Assembly: GCF_964199755.1 (NCBI RefSeq)
Contig: NC_133906.1
Coordinates: forward strand, 1,798,001 to 1,862,000
DNA: 64,000 nucleotides
From: Larus michahellis
Taxonomy: Eukaryota > Chordata > Aves > Charadriiformes > Laridae
Reading direction: 5' to 3'
Below the pieces are notes generated by a model. That model saw only the letters and a program-made list of their open reading frames with translations, was not told where the DNA came from and made no database searches. Shown piece after piece: positions 1-9,784 of this stretch. The position numbers and the translations under genes are program-made. Each line of letters starts with the position of its first letter. The stretch's first letter is position 1.

Positions 1-1440
1 TGAACCCGCTCATCTCACAGTTGAACAATGTATCCAGAAGAATTCTCCGAGGGATGATATCTACAGTCACACAAGAATCCAGAAAAACTACATCCACAGC
101 CTTCCTTCACGCACGGGACAGGTGACCTCATAATAGAAGAGTGTGGACCTGTTGGAGTGAGTCCAGAGGAGGGCCATGAGGATGACCAGAGCACTGGAGC
201 ACCTTTCCTATGAAGAGAGACTGAGAGAGTTGGGGTTGTTCAGCCTGGAGAGGAGAAGGCTTCAGGGAGACCTTATAGAAGCCTTCCAGTATGTAAAGGA
301 GGCCTCCAGCAAAGATGGGAAGGGACTCTTTATTAAGGAGTGTAGCAATAGGAAAAAGGAGAATGGTTTTAAACTGAAAGAGGGGAGATATAGATTAGAT
401 ATTAGGAAGACATTCTTTACTGTGAGGGTGATGAGACACTGGAACGGGTTTCCCAGGGAAGTTGTGGATACCCCTTCCCTGTAAGTTTTCAAGACCAGGC
501 TGGATGGGGCTTTGAGCAACCTGGTCTAGTGGGAGGTGTCCCTGCCCATGGCAGGAGTGGTGGATCTAGGTGATCTTTAAGGTGCCTTCGAAATCAAACC
601 ATTCTATGATTTTATGACATCAAAGCAATTAAACAGGACTTTCCCTTGGTGAATCCATGTTGACTGCGCCTGATGATTGCATTGTTCTTTCAGTGCCTTT
701 CAGTAGTACTCAGTATCATCTTTAATCTATAATTTTCCCAGGGTCTGAGGTTGGACTAACATGTCAGTAGTTTCCTGGGTCTTCCCTCTTGCCCTTCTTG
801 TAAATTGGAAGAACATTGGCTAGCTTCCAGTCAGCAGGGACCCCTCCCCAGTCTCCCAAGGCCTTTGGCAGCTGATCAAGTGGTGTCTTGCTGTAACACT
901 AACTAGCACCTTCAGTAATCTGGGACAAATCCCATCAGGCGCCACGGACTTGTGAACATTCCGCTGATGCATCCAATTCCTGACAATTTCAGCATCCACA
1001 AATGGAAAGTCACTGTTCCTGCATTCGTGGTCCTCTGACTCAGTGGACTGGGCAGCCCAAAGTTCATTTGCAGTATTAAAGACTGAGGGAAGAAAAGCAT
1101 TGAATGCCTCCTCTTCTTCTTCATCCCTGTCGGTCAGGTTACTGTCTTCAACAAGTATCAGTCTCATGTTTTCTTTAGACCTCCTCTTGATATTGACATA
1201 CTTTAAAAAGCCTTGCTTGTTGTCTGACACAACGCTGGCCAGTTTCCACTCTAATTGTGCTTTGTGCATTCATGTCTTCTCCCTGCATATACAAACCGCA
1301 GCTCTGCAGTCTTCCTGCAAAGCCTGACCTTGCTTCCCGAGATCACACAATTTCTTTTTCCTCTTGAGCTCCAGGAGGAGTTCCCTGTTTGGGCAAGCTG
1401 CTCTTCTGCCCTGTTTGCTTGACTGTTGACACAGTGGAAT
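1..1440 (-). mobile_element. CR1 LINE remnant (reverse transcriptase region), minus strand
   Basis: On the minus strand, short frames read CR1 ORF2-like protein, for example NKQGFLKYVNIKRRSKENMR, a conserved stretch before the reverse transcriptase core, and later NVHKSVAPDGICPRLLK (the family motif is close to NxHKSMGPDxxHPRVLREL). The element is interrupted by a younger CR1 at about 140-617 and continues to about 1440. It is broken and is one of five copies of the same insertion in this window. The left end lies outside the window. Confidence 0.85.
140..617 (+). mobile_element. CR1 LINE 3' end, plus strand, nested in the minus-strand CR1
   Basis: The sequence reads through the standard CR1 3' untranslated region and ends in the octamer-like repeats TTCTATGATTTTATGA. 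It splits the older minus-strand CR1, whose sequence resumes right after it. The same nested insertion is present at 10991-11462, 18420-18897, 28479-28956 and 36737-37208, so it predates the duplications. The 102-codon open frame inside it is repeat sequence and not a gene. Confidence 0.9.
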
Positions 1441-2593
1441 TGCTTGTTTGTAGACTGTAACTGTTCAGAGTTGTGAAAACATGCTCATTGCCTTTGTGTG
1501 CATTGTAAGGAAACTGCACAAGTTGCTTCAAAGGACTTTGTCTGAAGGTAGAATTGAGATGAACTAGGAAAAAGCCCATTGAGTTTTCTCTGATCATTGT
1601 TCCTGAGTTCAGAGGTTTATTGATGGGAGGGGAAATCTGTCCCACCAGGATTTCCTGGGTTTGTGTTAGAGCATTTGCATTCTGCTTTCTGCCCTTTCTC
1701 CTTCTACTTTGTGAACTGTGTTTGAGCATTGTCTTACCTCTTCCCCTTAAGAAGGACTGTCACTCCATGTATAATATTGGATTCTTTAAAAGAAGGCTGT
1801 TTGAATGTTTGAATGGCACAGAATATTTGGAAACGTGACGTTGTGTTGTGCTGCAGTTATTAATTGTAAAGCAGGATACCCTTGAGTGTAAAAATGAAAT
1901 AAAGAGAACACCTGAATGCCTTGTGTGGAGACAGTAGTCTTTGTTGAGTTGTTTGTTGTTTTTTTTTTCTGGGGAAGCTCTGTCAAGGTTTTTCCAAAGG
2001 TTGTGAGCTTTTTTCTCATTTTTGTCCCTTGGCTGATGTAAATTTGAGCAGGTACATTTCTTCAGTTTGGCAATGAGGCCTGTATCGCATTGAGTGAAAT
2101 TGTGGGGAGCACGGCTTTGCTGACAGACCTGTATGGGTCTTCTGAGCACTGAGTTGCTGGTTGCTACAGGGCCCAGTTAGACCCAGTCAGCGGAAACTGG
2201 CCCCCACCCTAACAGGGACCGTGGGTGTGCAAAGGCCTCTGCAAAGCAGTGAGGTTGGGGATAGTGACCTATCCCACTCTTCCTAGAGTGCCAGCTGCAG
2301 AGGGCAACTGGGAAGGCTTTGAGCACAAAGTATTCTGATTCTAAATGTTTTGATGGATGACAGCATACATGTTGCTTTGGAGAAGTCTTTCGGGGAGTCC
2401 CAGGAGGTTGGGAATTGGTGGATGAAGAACTACTACCAGGGATACGGTTCACTCTCAGGAAACGCAGAGCACTACAGGCATCTGCTCCACAAAGGCCTCA
2501 AGAAAAGGATAAGGCCTGAGGACAGGCCGCTGTAGTGATGCTGACCAGAAGACAGTTGTACAGCGAGGGGTGAATGATATACTCTCCAGCTAA
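1441..2593. other. Duplicated intergenic spacer, no gene seen
   Basis: This is low-copy spacer with homologues at 12291-13395, 19721-20873, 29791-30921, 37976-39009 and 42860-44022. No convincing coding sequence was found. It holds an AATAAA hexamer at about 1898-1903 (context TGAAATAAAGAGAA) that recurs in every copy. In the TE-free copy behind gene 5 the hexamer lies about 1.2 kb after the stop codon, so it could be an ancestral poly(A) signal of these genes. That role is inference only. Confidence 0.5.
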
Positions 2594-2888
2594 CCTGAGA
2601 GGAATCATAGAATCGTTTGGTTTGGAAGAAATCCTTGAGACCATTGAGTCCTGCCGTTAACCAAACACTACCAAGTCCACCACTAAACCCTGTCCCTCAG
2701 CACCATGTCCGGGGACGGCAGACACTTCCTTTGGCAGCCCGTGTTAATGCTTGGCAATCCTTTTGATGAAGAAGTTGTTCATAATATCCAGTCTAAGCTT
2801 CCCCTGTCACAACTTGGGGCCATTTCCTCTCATCCTATCACTTCATACTTGGGAAAAAAGACCGACACCTACCTCCTTAAATCTTTCA
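2594..2888 (-). mobile_element. CR1 LINE 3'-end fragment, minus strand
   Basis: The block starts AATCATAGAATCGTTTGG and continues with the reverse complement of a CR1 3' end (accaagtccaccactaaac, then cttggcaatccttttgatga). The flanks CCAGCTAACCTGAGAG and GGCACAGGCCTGTG are joined directly, without this block, near 44031. This is an empty site that marks the fragment as an insertion. Shortened versions sit upstream of genes 2, 4 and 5. Confidence 0.85.
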
Positions 2889-3497
2889 GGCACAGGCCTG
2901 TGCTGTCCTGTGCTGTGTTGTGTGGCACAAATCCTTTGGTGGGAAGATAAACTCAGCTCATTGTAATCGCAGAGGCTGCAGGCAAGACACCTGCAAGCAA
3001 GAAGTCCACCTGCCAAAGTCTTTTACTGCAGCTGTAGAAACGATCAATAGAATTGCTTTCTTGCAGGGAAGTCCTAAGATGGCTTGAATGACTGAAACAG
3101 GGACACTCTGTCTTTTCTATGACCAGGGTCTGCACGGCATGTTGTGCATGGCTGCCGTTCTTTCATGAAGCTCCTCTGCTCAGGGTTCTCCACATCTACC
3201 CTTCCAGTAGGGTGATCTATAATAAAGGGAATTGTGAATGACATTTTAGAGAGTGGGCATGTTTCTCTTGCTGAGATCACAAGGAACCAGCAGCTCCTGG
3301 TATAAAAGTGCTGGTTCTCGGGTCGTTCCAGTTCGAAGGTCCAGGTGTCTGATGCAGTTCATAACCGGATGGTTTCTTACAGTTTGTGACCTATGAAAGG
3401 GGACATGGCATTTCCTGCATTGGAGAGCCAGCACACACGGCTGAGCTTTCCCAAGGGGCTCTTTGCAGGTGCCCTTTAGGAAGGAAAACTTCTAGGC
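2889..3497. other. Duplicated spacer, no gene seen
   Basis: About 600 bp without a supported gene. Parts recur at 21169-21777 and, in diverged form, at 44031-44107 and 50405-50571. In that last copy the provirus lies between the two parts and about 385 bp of the spacer is missing. Confidence 0.5.
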
Positions 3498-4745
3498 CAG
3501 GTAATAGACAGCCCTAGCACAGGGGAGGCTTTTAACCCCCTGGAAACTGCTTTCAGGGACAAGGGAGCACAAGAAAGCTGGCAGATGTTTAAGGATGCTT
3601 TCCACAGAGTGCAAGAGCTCTTGATCCCCACATGTAAGAAATGAGGGAAGGAAGGCAAGACACCAGCATGGCTGAGTAAAGACCTGCTTGTCAGACTAAA
3701 GGGCAAGAAGGAAACGCACAGTCAGTGTACAGGGACCTTGCCCAGTTTTGTAGGGATGCGGTCAGGAAGATCAAGGTGTGGCTGAAGCTGAACACAAAGT
3801 ACAACAAGAAGGGCTTCTAGCGGTATGTCAGACAGAAAAGGAGGGTCAAAGAAAGTGTACCTCCGCTGATGAACACAAGTGGCAAACGGGTAACAACAGG
3901 CAAGGAGAAGGCTGAGGCAATCAGCAACTTTTTTTGCTTCAGTTTTCACTGTCAATCTCTCTTCCCACACTTCTCGAGCGGATGGACCTGAAGGCAGGGA
4001 CCGGGGGAGCAAAGTCCCTCACGCTGTAAGAGAAGATCAGACCACCTGAGAAACCTGAACATAGAGAAGTCTCTGGGACCTGAGAAGATGCCTTCCGGAG
4101 TCCTGAGGGAATTGGCTGATGTGGTTGCTAAGCCACTCTCCATGATATTTGAAATGTCATGGCAGTGAGGTGAAGTCCCTGGTGACTTGAAAAGGGAAAC
4201 ATTACACCCATTTTTAAAAAGAGTAGAAAGGTGGACCCTGGGAAGTACAACTTGTCATCCTCCCCTCTGTGACTGGGAACACGATGAAACAGATCCTCCT
4301 AGAAACTATGCTAAGGCACATGGAGGGCAGAGATGCGTGTCAAGACAGCCAGCATGGTTTCACCAACGTCAAGTCTTGCCTGACCAACCTAGTGATGTGG
4401 GTCAACTTATAGGACGGAATGACTGTATGAGAGGACAAGGGAAGACTGGACTTCTGTAAGGCCTTTGTCACGGTTCCCCACAACATACCTCTCTCTAAGT
4501 TTGGACACCTGGATTTCACGGATGGAGTATTTGGTGGGTAAGGAATTGTCTGGATGGTCCTATCCACAGAGTCATGGTCAAGTCTCAATGTCTGGATGGA
4601 GATGAGTGGCAAGTGGTGCCCCTCAGGGGTCCATATGGGGACAAGTCCTGTTTGACACCTTCATCAACGACATAGTGGGATCAAGTGCACTCCCAGCACG
4701 GTTGCAAATGGCACCAGGCTGAGTGGTACGGCTGACACGCCTGCA
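3498..4745 (+). mobile_element. CR1 LINE ORF2 remnant, plus strand
   Basis: The sequence follows CR1 ORF2 from the endonuclease-RT linker into the RT domain (coding for [22 protein letters not shown]-like text, the [18 protein letters not shown] motif of the family). It is broken in several places and has an internal deletion near its start. Its first bases, AGGTAATAGACAGCCCTAGC, are the same as at 51617, so this and the CR1 before the gamma-A gene descend from one insertion. It ends near 4745 against a protocadherin tail remnant. Confidence 0.85.
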
Positions 4746-4789
4746 AGGCGAGACTCCGGGCATGACTTTTGCCTCCCTCGGCCCGCTGC

Positions 4790-5086
4790 TACGCTGACAG
4801 CGACTTCACCGCCGACAGCGTGGACGTGGCCGGCACGGTCACTCTGTGGCCGGCTGAGCGCTACGAAGTGTGCCTGAGCAGCGGCTCGGGGAGGAGGCAG
4901 TTCCAGTTCCTGAGGCCCGTCCTGTGCAGCCCGCAAAGCAGCGTTGCAGCGGGGCCGGGAAAGAAGAACGAAGATCCCCTGTGCAGCTGGCAGGCCGCGG
5001 GCGAGAGGGAAGGCGAGGCGGGGAGCACGGCCCCTCTGCTCGTTCAGCCGCCGGACTGGCCGGACGACAGGCGCGTCCATGCGTGA
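4790..5086 (+). pseudogene. Orphan tail of a lost beta-type protocadherin
   Basis: One frame ending at the TGA of 5086 reads SVDVAGTVTL, then ERYEVCLSSGSG, then FQFLRPVLCSPQSS. This matches the cytoplasmic tail pattern of beta protocadherins (VDVxGTGTLSxSYxYEVCLTGxSGxxxFKFLKPI). No ectodomain or membrane segment precedes it: the CR1 at 3498-4745 abuts it. It is therefore the 3' end of a gene whose front was lost. The tail differs clearly from that of genes 1-5 (which read [20 protein letters not shown]), so it records a second beta subtype. The copy at 23070-23366 is identical as far as I could see. It could only be expressed as part of another transcript, and there is no evidence for that. 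Confidence 0.75.
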
Positions 5087-5610
5087 GCCTTGTTGAAACC
5101 CGCCTGCCTTCCCCGTCCTCAGCCCGAGACTCCTGAGTAGATGTAGTGCCGTGCTGGGCTGTTACCTGCGTGCTGCCCCTGCGGGGGTTTCTGCCGGGCT
5201 TCCCCGGCCGGGGAAGGCGGCTCGATCCCTCCGGGCTGAGACTCCGCCCCACGGTGCTCCAGGAAATGCCCTGCCCCTCCCTCGACGCCGTGCTCCTGGA
5301 AGTGAAGGGAGCAGCCGTCCGGGAGCCAAGAGCGTCCACCTGCCGGAGGGCTCTGTGCAACGGGCATCGGGGAAAGAGACGGGGCAGCTGCCGGCGCTGC
5401 CCGTGTGCTCGGAGTCAAGCGTCGGCCCCGCAGGATTCCCGGCGCCCCTGCGCTGCGCTTCCCTCGCCGGCGCCGAGTGCGCGCGTCCTGCCGCGGGGCC
5501 CCGAGGCGGGCGAGCGGCCGGAGCCGCGCGTGTGCGCGCGGGCCCGTGTGCCGGTGTGAGGCGGCAGCGCGGGCAGCGGGCGGCGGCGGGCGCAGTCCCG
5601 CCGCGGGCCG
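5087..5610 (+). promoter_or_regulatory. GC-rich CpG-island-like region upstream of beta-type gene 1
   Basis: This stretch is strongly GC- and CpG-rich and has no supported gene. From about 5350 on (GGGATCGGGGAAAGAGACGG in the other copies, GGCATCGGGG here) it is shared with all five beta-type genes, which marks the common promoter block. The part at 5087-5350 occurs only before genes 1 and 3. The open frames on both strands reflect high GC content and are not genes. Confidence 0.6.
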
Positions 5611-5636
5611 CAGGGTGGTGCTCCCGGCCAAGGCGG
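5611..5636 (+). promoter_or_regulatory. Candidate CSE/CTCF element of gene 1 (altered core)
   Basis: The stretch CAGGGTGGTGCTCCCGGCCA followed by AGGCGG aligns base for base with the gamma-B element at 59118-59143, which contains TGTCGCTGTTGGCC. In clustered protocadherins a CSE with a CGCT core, bound by CTCF, lies about 200 bp before each variable exon. Here the core reads GGTGCTCCCGGCC, and the distance to the ATG is about 305 bp. The element is identical in all five beta-type copies. The assignment rests on alignment to the gamma copies only. Confidence 0.55.
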
Positions 5637-5916
5637 CGCCGAGCGGCTGCGGGCGGGGAGGCGGCCCAGCCCAGCCCGCCGCTACACAGCCCGGCCTAGC
5701 CGAGCCGAGCCGAGCCGGGCAACGGCGGCGAGCGGCGGCGAGCGGTGCTCCGTGCCAGCGGCTGCCGGGCCACGGCGGCCGCGCTCCGTGCCGCCATCCG
5801 GAGTCGGCGAGAGGGAGGCCGCCCGACCGCCGCCCCGCCGCGCTGCTGCCGGGCGCCGCTCTCCGCGGAGGAGTGCGCGGGCGATCCGCGAGACGGAGGC
5901 TGTCCGCCGGCCCGAG

Positions 5917-8358
5917 ATGGCGATCGCAAGGCAAGTGCTTTGTCTCTGTGCTTTCCTCTCCCTGCCGCTCGCTCGCTCCGAGCCCATCCGCTACTCCGTA
6001 GCCGAGGAGGCGGCGAGCGGCTCCGTGGTAGCCAACGTGGCGGAGGACGCGGGGCTGTCCCCGGCGCAGCTGGCGGCTCGCGGCGCCCGCCTGGCCTCGG
6101 AGGACGGCCGGCAGCACTTTCGCTTAGACCCCGCCACCGGCCGGCTCGTCGTGGCCGAGAGGCTGGACCGGGAGGAGCTGTGCGGCCAGTCCGCTACGTG
6201 CACGCTCCCCTTCGAGCTCCTGCTGGCAAACCCGCTGCAGTTCTTTCGGGTGGAGGTGGCCGTGGAGGACATCAATGACCATTGCCCCATTTTCCCGGAG
6301 GAAAGAGTTACTATTAAGATCCCGGAAACGAGCAACCCTGGCTCGAATTTCCCTCTGGAGGGTGCTTGGGACCTGGATGTTGGCAGCAACAGCATCCAGG
6401 CTTACAGCATTTCTCCCGAGAACGAGTACTTTAGTGTCTCCTTTGGTAGTCGGAGTAAGGGTGACAAATATGTTGAACTGGTCTTGGAGAAGGCTCTAGA
6501 CAGAGAGGAGGAGGCAGAGGTGGTTTTCAGTCTCATTGCCGTGGATGGGGGCTCTCCTCCCAGGAGTGGGACCACACAAATCCACATTGTTATTTTAGAT
6601 GCAAATGACAACGCTCCTGTCTTCACAGAGGAAGGATACATTGCGCAGGTTTTGGAAAATGCGCCTGTTGGCTCTGTGGTCCTTAGAGTGACGGCTATTG
6701 ATCGGGATGAGGGAGTTAATGGGGACATCACCTATCAGTTCAGGCAAGCAGTGGGACAGAGCAACTCAGCATTCACGATCGACCCTACTAGTGGTGAAAT
6801 TAAACTCACGAAGCCTCTGGACTTTGAGGTGGCAGAGAATCATGAGCTCAGTGTGCGGGCCACGGATGGCGGTGGCCTGTCAGCTATCTGCAAGGTGTTG
6901 GTGGAGGTGGTGGACGTGAATGACAATGCACCGGAGCTGGTGGTCAACTCCTTCAACAGCCCCCTCCCCGAGAACGCATTCCCTGGAACAGTGGTTGCCC
7001 TCTTTACTGTCAGGGACCGGGATTCTGGTGCAAATGGGAAGATCTCCTGTGCCCTTGAGGACCAGCTATTGTTCTCCCTGCGTCTGGCCTATAAGAACTA
7101 CTATGAGCTTGTCACCGTCAATGCTCTGGACAGGGAGGAGATGGCACGGCACATCCTCATTGTCACAGCAGCAGACGCAGGGTCACCTCCTCTCACAACC
7201 ACCCAGACCTTCACGGTGGACATCTCCGATGTCAACGACAAGGCACCTGCCTTCAACCAGACATCATACACGATGTATGTGCGTGAGAACAACGTCCCCA
7301 TGGTGCTTGTTGGAGCTGTCAGTGCTGCAGATGCTGATGTGGGGCCCAATGCCAAGGTGTCATATTTCCTGGCACCGTCCCATCCCACAGAGCAGCCTCC
7401 CTGCTCCTGCATCTCCGTGAACTCTGAGAATGGGCACGTGTTTGTGCTGCGGCCTCTGGACTATGAGCAGGTGAAGCAGATTGATGTGCTGGTGAGTGCC
7501 TCCGATGCCGGATCTCCTCCTCTCAGTGCCAACGTCACCGTCCACCTTGTTGTGGTGGATGAGAATGACAATGCGCCTCTGGTGCTGTACCCATCACAGG
7601 ACAGCGGTCCACCATCCAGCGAGCTGGTGCCTGTATCAGCTGAGGCAGGGTACCTCATCACCAAAGTGGTGGCTGTGGATGCAGACTCGGGACAGAACTC
7701 GTGGCTCTCATACCACCTGCTGAAGGCCACCGAGCCCGGGCTGTTTGTGGTGGGTGCCCAAAGCGGAGAGGTGCGGCTGAAGAGGCCAGTGACAGAGAGG
7801 GATGCTGTGAAGCAGAAGCTTGTTCTTGTGGTGCGAGACAATGGGAAGCCACCATTGTCAGCCACTGCTGCACTGAACGCCCTCCTGCTCAATGACTTCT
7901 CAGACGTGCGCCTACCGCACAGCAGCCTGGCCACGGAGGACGAGAGTGACTCCCTGACAACCTATTTAATCATTTCCTTGACCTTTGTCTCACTCCTCTT
8001 CCTCGCATCCATGACAGCCTTCATCACTCGCAAGGTGTGCAAGAGAAAGGAGCTGAAGGCAGGGCACGTGCTTTATGGTGCTGGCAACTTGCAGAGCAGC
8101 CTGGCTGATGCAGCCACAGCAGGGACCTTGCCCCATGGCTATTGCTATGAGATCAGCCTCACAACGGGCTCTGGGAACAGCGAGTTCAAGTTCCTGAAGC
8201 CCATCCTCCCCAGCCTGCCACCACAGCAGTGCACCACGGTTGGGGGCACCCATGATGAACAGGATTTCCCCCGTGGCCCCATTACTGCAGCAGACATGGC
8301 ACCAGACAACCCTCGGACCCTCTCTGCAGAACAGTTCAATAGTCTTTCCTTTAACTAG
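5917..8358 (+). CDS. PCDHB: Beta-type clustered protocadherin, copy 1
   Basis: A single-exon 813-residue type I membrane protein for calcium-dependent homophilic cell adhesion in neurons. Signal peptide 1-21 (ends PLARS), then EC1 22-122 with the CGQSATC (CX5C) pair typical of clustered protocadherins, EC2 to 228 (DANDNAP), EC3 to 333 (DVNDNAP), EC4 to 438 (DVNDKAP), EC5 to 548 (DENDNAP), EC6, membrane segment about 683-704, and a tail with [14 protein letters not shown] as in PCDHB proteins. It ends in TAG with no splice donor, which fits beta and not alpha or gamma. I chose ATG 5917 because it has a good context (GAGATGG) and the signal peptide follows at once, although the frame is open further upstream. 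Oddities: the EC4-EC5 linker has Lys442 where the paralogues have Asn, and Cys123 (DINDHCP) replaces Ser in the EC1-EC2 linker, an extra cysteine. Member number cannot be assigned. Confidence 0.93.
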   Translation: MAIARQVLCLCAFLSLPLARSEPIRYSVAEEAASGSVVANVAEDAGLSPAQLAARGARLASEDGRQHFRLDPATGRLVVAERLDREELCGQSATCTLPFELLLANPLQFFRVEVAVEDINDHCPIFPEERVTIKIPETSNPGSNFPLEGAWDLDVGSNSIQAYSISPENEYFSVSFGSRSKGDKYVELVLEKALDREEEAEVVFSLIAVDGGSPPRSGTTQIHIVILDANDNAPVFTEEGYIAQVLENAPVGSVVLRVTAIDRDEGVNGDITYQFRQAVGQSNSAFTIDPTSGEIKLTKPLDFEVAENHELSVRATDGGGLSAICKVLVEVVDVNDNAPELVVNSFNSPLPENAFPGTVVALFTVRDRDSGANGKISCALEDQLLFSLRLAYKNYYELVTVNALDREEMARHILIVTAADAGSPPLTTTQTFTVDISDVNDKAPAFNQTSYTMYVRENNVPMVLVGAVSAADADVGPNAKVSYFLAPSHPTEQPPCSCISVNSENGHVFVLRPLDYEQVKQIDVLVSASDAGSPPLSANVTVHLVVVDENDNAPLVLYPSQDSGPPSSELVPVSAEAGYLITKVVAVDADSGQNSWLSYHLLKATEPGLFVVGAQSGEVRLKRPVTERDAVKQKLVLVVRDNGKPPLSATAALNALLLNDFSDVRLPHSSLATEDESDSLTTYLIISLTFVSLLFLASMTAFITRKVCKRKELKAGHVLYGAGNLQSSLADAATAGTLPHGYCYEISLTTGSGNSEFKFLKPILPSLPPQQCTTVGGTHDEQDFPRGPITAADMAPDNPRTLSAEQFNSLSFN

Positions 8359-8728
8359 CATGGAGTCAGCACATACAGAGGCTTCATTCATGCCTCACGA
8401 TAGGAAGGGATCCCTGTTACAGCGTGTGGCAATGGTTCCTCCCAGGTTAATCTGCATTTGCAATTGGTGTCAGTGATTTCTGCCAAATTCTATGTCAGAA
8501 GAAATGTTGTTTCCCCCTCCAAACAAACAAACAAGCAAACAAACAAACAAAAGGACCTCAAGCCTCCTTCACCCAGGAAATAATATTCTTCAGCTGTGAA
8601 ATGCTTTGCGAGTGGGGTTAGGTCCAGGGTCACCAGTCAAGTTCTTGTCTCGCTTGCTGTTAGGCAAGCTCCTGGCCCTCTTATTCTGTGCTGTAACGCA
8701 ATGGCAAAGTCAGGCAGACAAATCCCAT
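8359..8728 (+). other. Putative 3' untranslated region of gene 1 with (AAAC)n repeat
   Basis: This 370-bp stretch after the stop is shared by copies 1-4 with few changes. A short AAAC-type microsatellite sits at 8521-8552 and varies slightly among copies. In copy 5 the homologous stretch is shorter, more diverged and has almost lost the microsatellite. Confidence 0.6.
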
Positions 8729-9349
8729 TGTCCTGGTTTCAGGTGGGATAGAGTTAATTTTCTTCCTAGTAGCTGGTAGCCTAGTAGCTGTGTTTTGGAT
8801 TTAGCATGAGAATAATGTTGATAACACACTGATGCTTTAGTGGTTGCTAAATCGTGCTTGCACTGAGTCAAGGACTTTTCAGCTTCTCATGCCCTGCCAG
8901 GGAGGAGGCTGGAGGTGCATAAGCAGTTGGGAGGAGACAGAGCCAGGACAGCTGACCCAACCTGGCCAAAGGGATAATTCATAGCATATGACATCATGCT
9001 CAGCCTATTGAGTGAGGGGAACTGGCTGGGCATCTTGGGATGCTACTGAGGAACAGGCTTGGCATAGTTTGGTTGGTTGTGAGCAGTTGTTTTTCATTTG
9101 TATCACTTGTCTTTTCTTGGGTTTTAGTTAACTTTTCGTTGTTTTTATTTTCACATTCTTTTTCTTCTTGTTGTTCTTATTATTATTTCATTTTATTTCA
9201 ATTATTAAAGATTTCTCATCTCAACCCATGAGTTTTCTCACTTTTAGTCTCTCAATTCTTTCCCACACCCCACCATGGGGCTGTCTAGGGGGGTTAGTGA
9301 GTCAATGGCTGTGTGGTGCTTAGCTGCCAGCTGGGGTTAAACCATGACA
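8729..9349 (+). mobile_element. Solo LTR, ERV-L type, behind gene 1
   Basis: The element begins TGTCCTGGTTTCAGGTGGGA and ends GGGGTTAAACCATGACA, the TG...CA form of avian ERV-L LTRs, in the same orientation as the gene. No internal retroviral sequence is attached, so this is a solo LTR fossil. An ATTAAA lies near 9205. Copies occur at the same place behind genes 2, 3 and 4. The site is empty behind gene 5 (about 42445). One insertion was thus multiplied with the genes, so it is older than the duplications of units 1-4. Target duplications are not clear. Confidence 0.88.
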
Positions 9350-9784
9350 CACGAGCTCACAGAAATGCCCATAGCCCTCGTCCCAGTTCAGAAAAGCAAG
9401 GAAGTTGTGAGTACTGTGTTACTATGTGGTGGAAGCATGGGGGGCTGGCTCTTCCCTGCGTGCTGGATGTCTCTGTCTGAGATGTTTGGGGTCTATGTGT
9501 TTTGCCTTCTTGTCACGATGTCTGTCTGGACAGCCATTGTGTGTCTGCATATGCTGCACTAGTGCTGCGTGGTGAGGCAGGGAGTTGCTCACATCAAACC
9601 CCTGTGGTGCACGCAGTTCCAGCTCATTGGGCAAGAAAGGTATTTTGTCCCTTTGAGTACAGCAGTCTCCTCTTCTCTAGGGGAGAGCAGTAAGGCACAC
9701 AAGATCTTCCTTTGGCCCACAAGATGTGGTGGGCATGCTGTCTTCCTGGGATTACCTTGGAAATATAGCAGTGCTAACAGGAGT
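9350..9784. other. Spacer between solo LTR and CR1, no gene seen
   Basis: Low-copy host spacer, with close copies at 35091-35525 and a diverged TE-free version at about 42455-42850. The short open frames are not conserved as proteins. Confidence 0.5.

Larger units (their letters stand above)
1..5690. repeat. Left copy of an 18,280-bp-period tandem segmental duplication
   Basis: Positions 1 to about 5690 repeat at 18281 to about 23970 with a constant offset of 18,280 bp and no indel that I could see. Reading by eye I found only two substitutions (694 against 18974, and 3615 against 21895). The copy includes a CR1 nest, spacer, a second CR1, a protocadherin tail remnant and the GC-rich promoter zone of the next gene. 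Near-identity breaks at about 5690/23970, just before the coding exon, where a short GC-rich repeat differs. The left limit is outside the window. The identity implies a very recent duplication or exchange, or a false duplication in the assembly. Confidence 0.93.

Noticed and set aside
176-484. 102-codon frame repeated at 18456 and 28514, which looks like a conserved small gene
   Set aside because: It lies wholly in the 3' untranslated region of a CR1 element, and copy number follows the duplication.
5119-6117. Minus-strand frame of 332 codons over the promoter and EC1, repeated before gene 3
   Set aside because: Shadow of GC-rich sequence; shared between copies only because the DNA is nearly identical.
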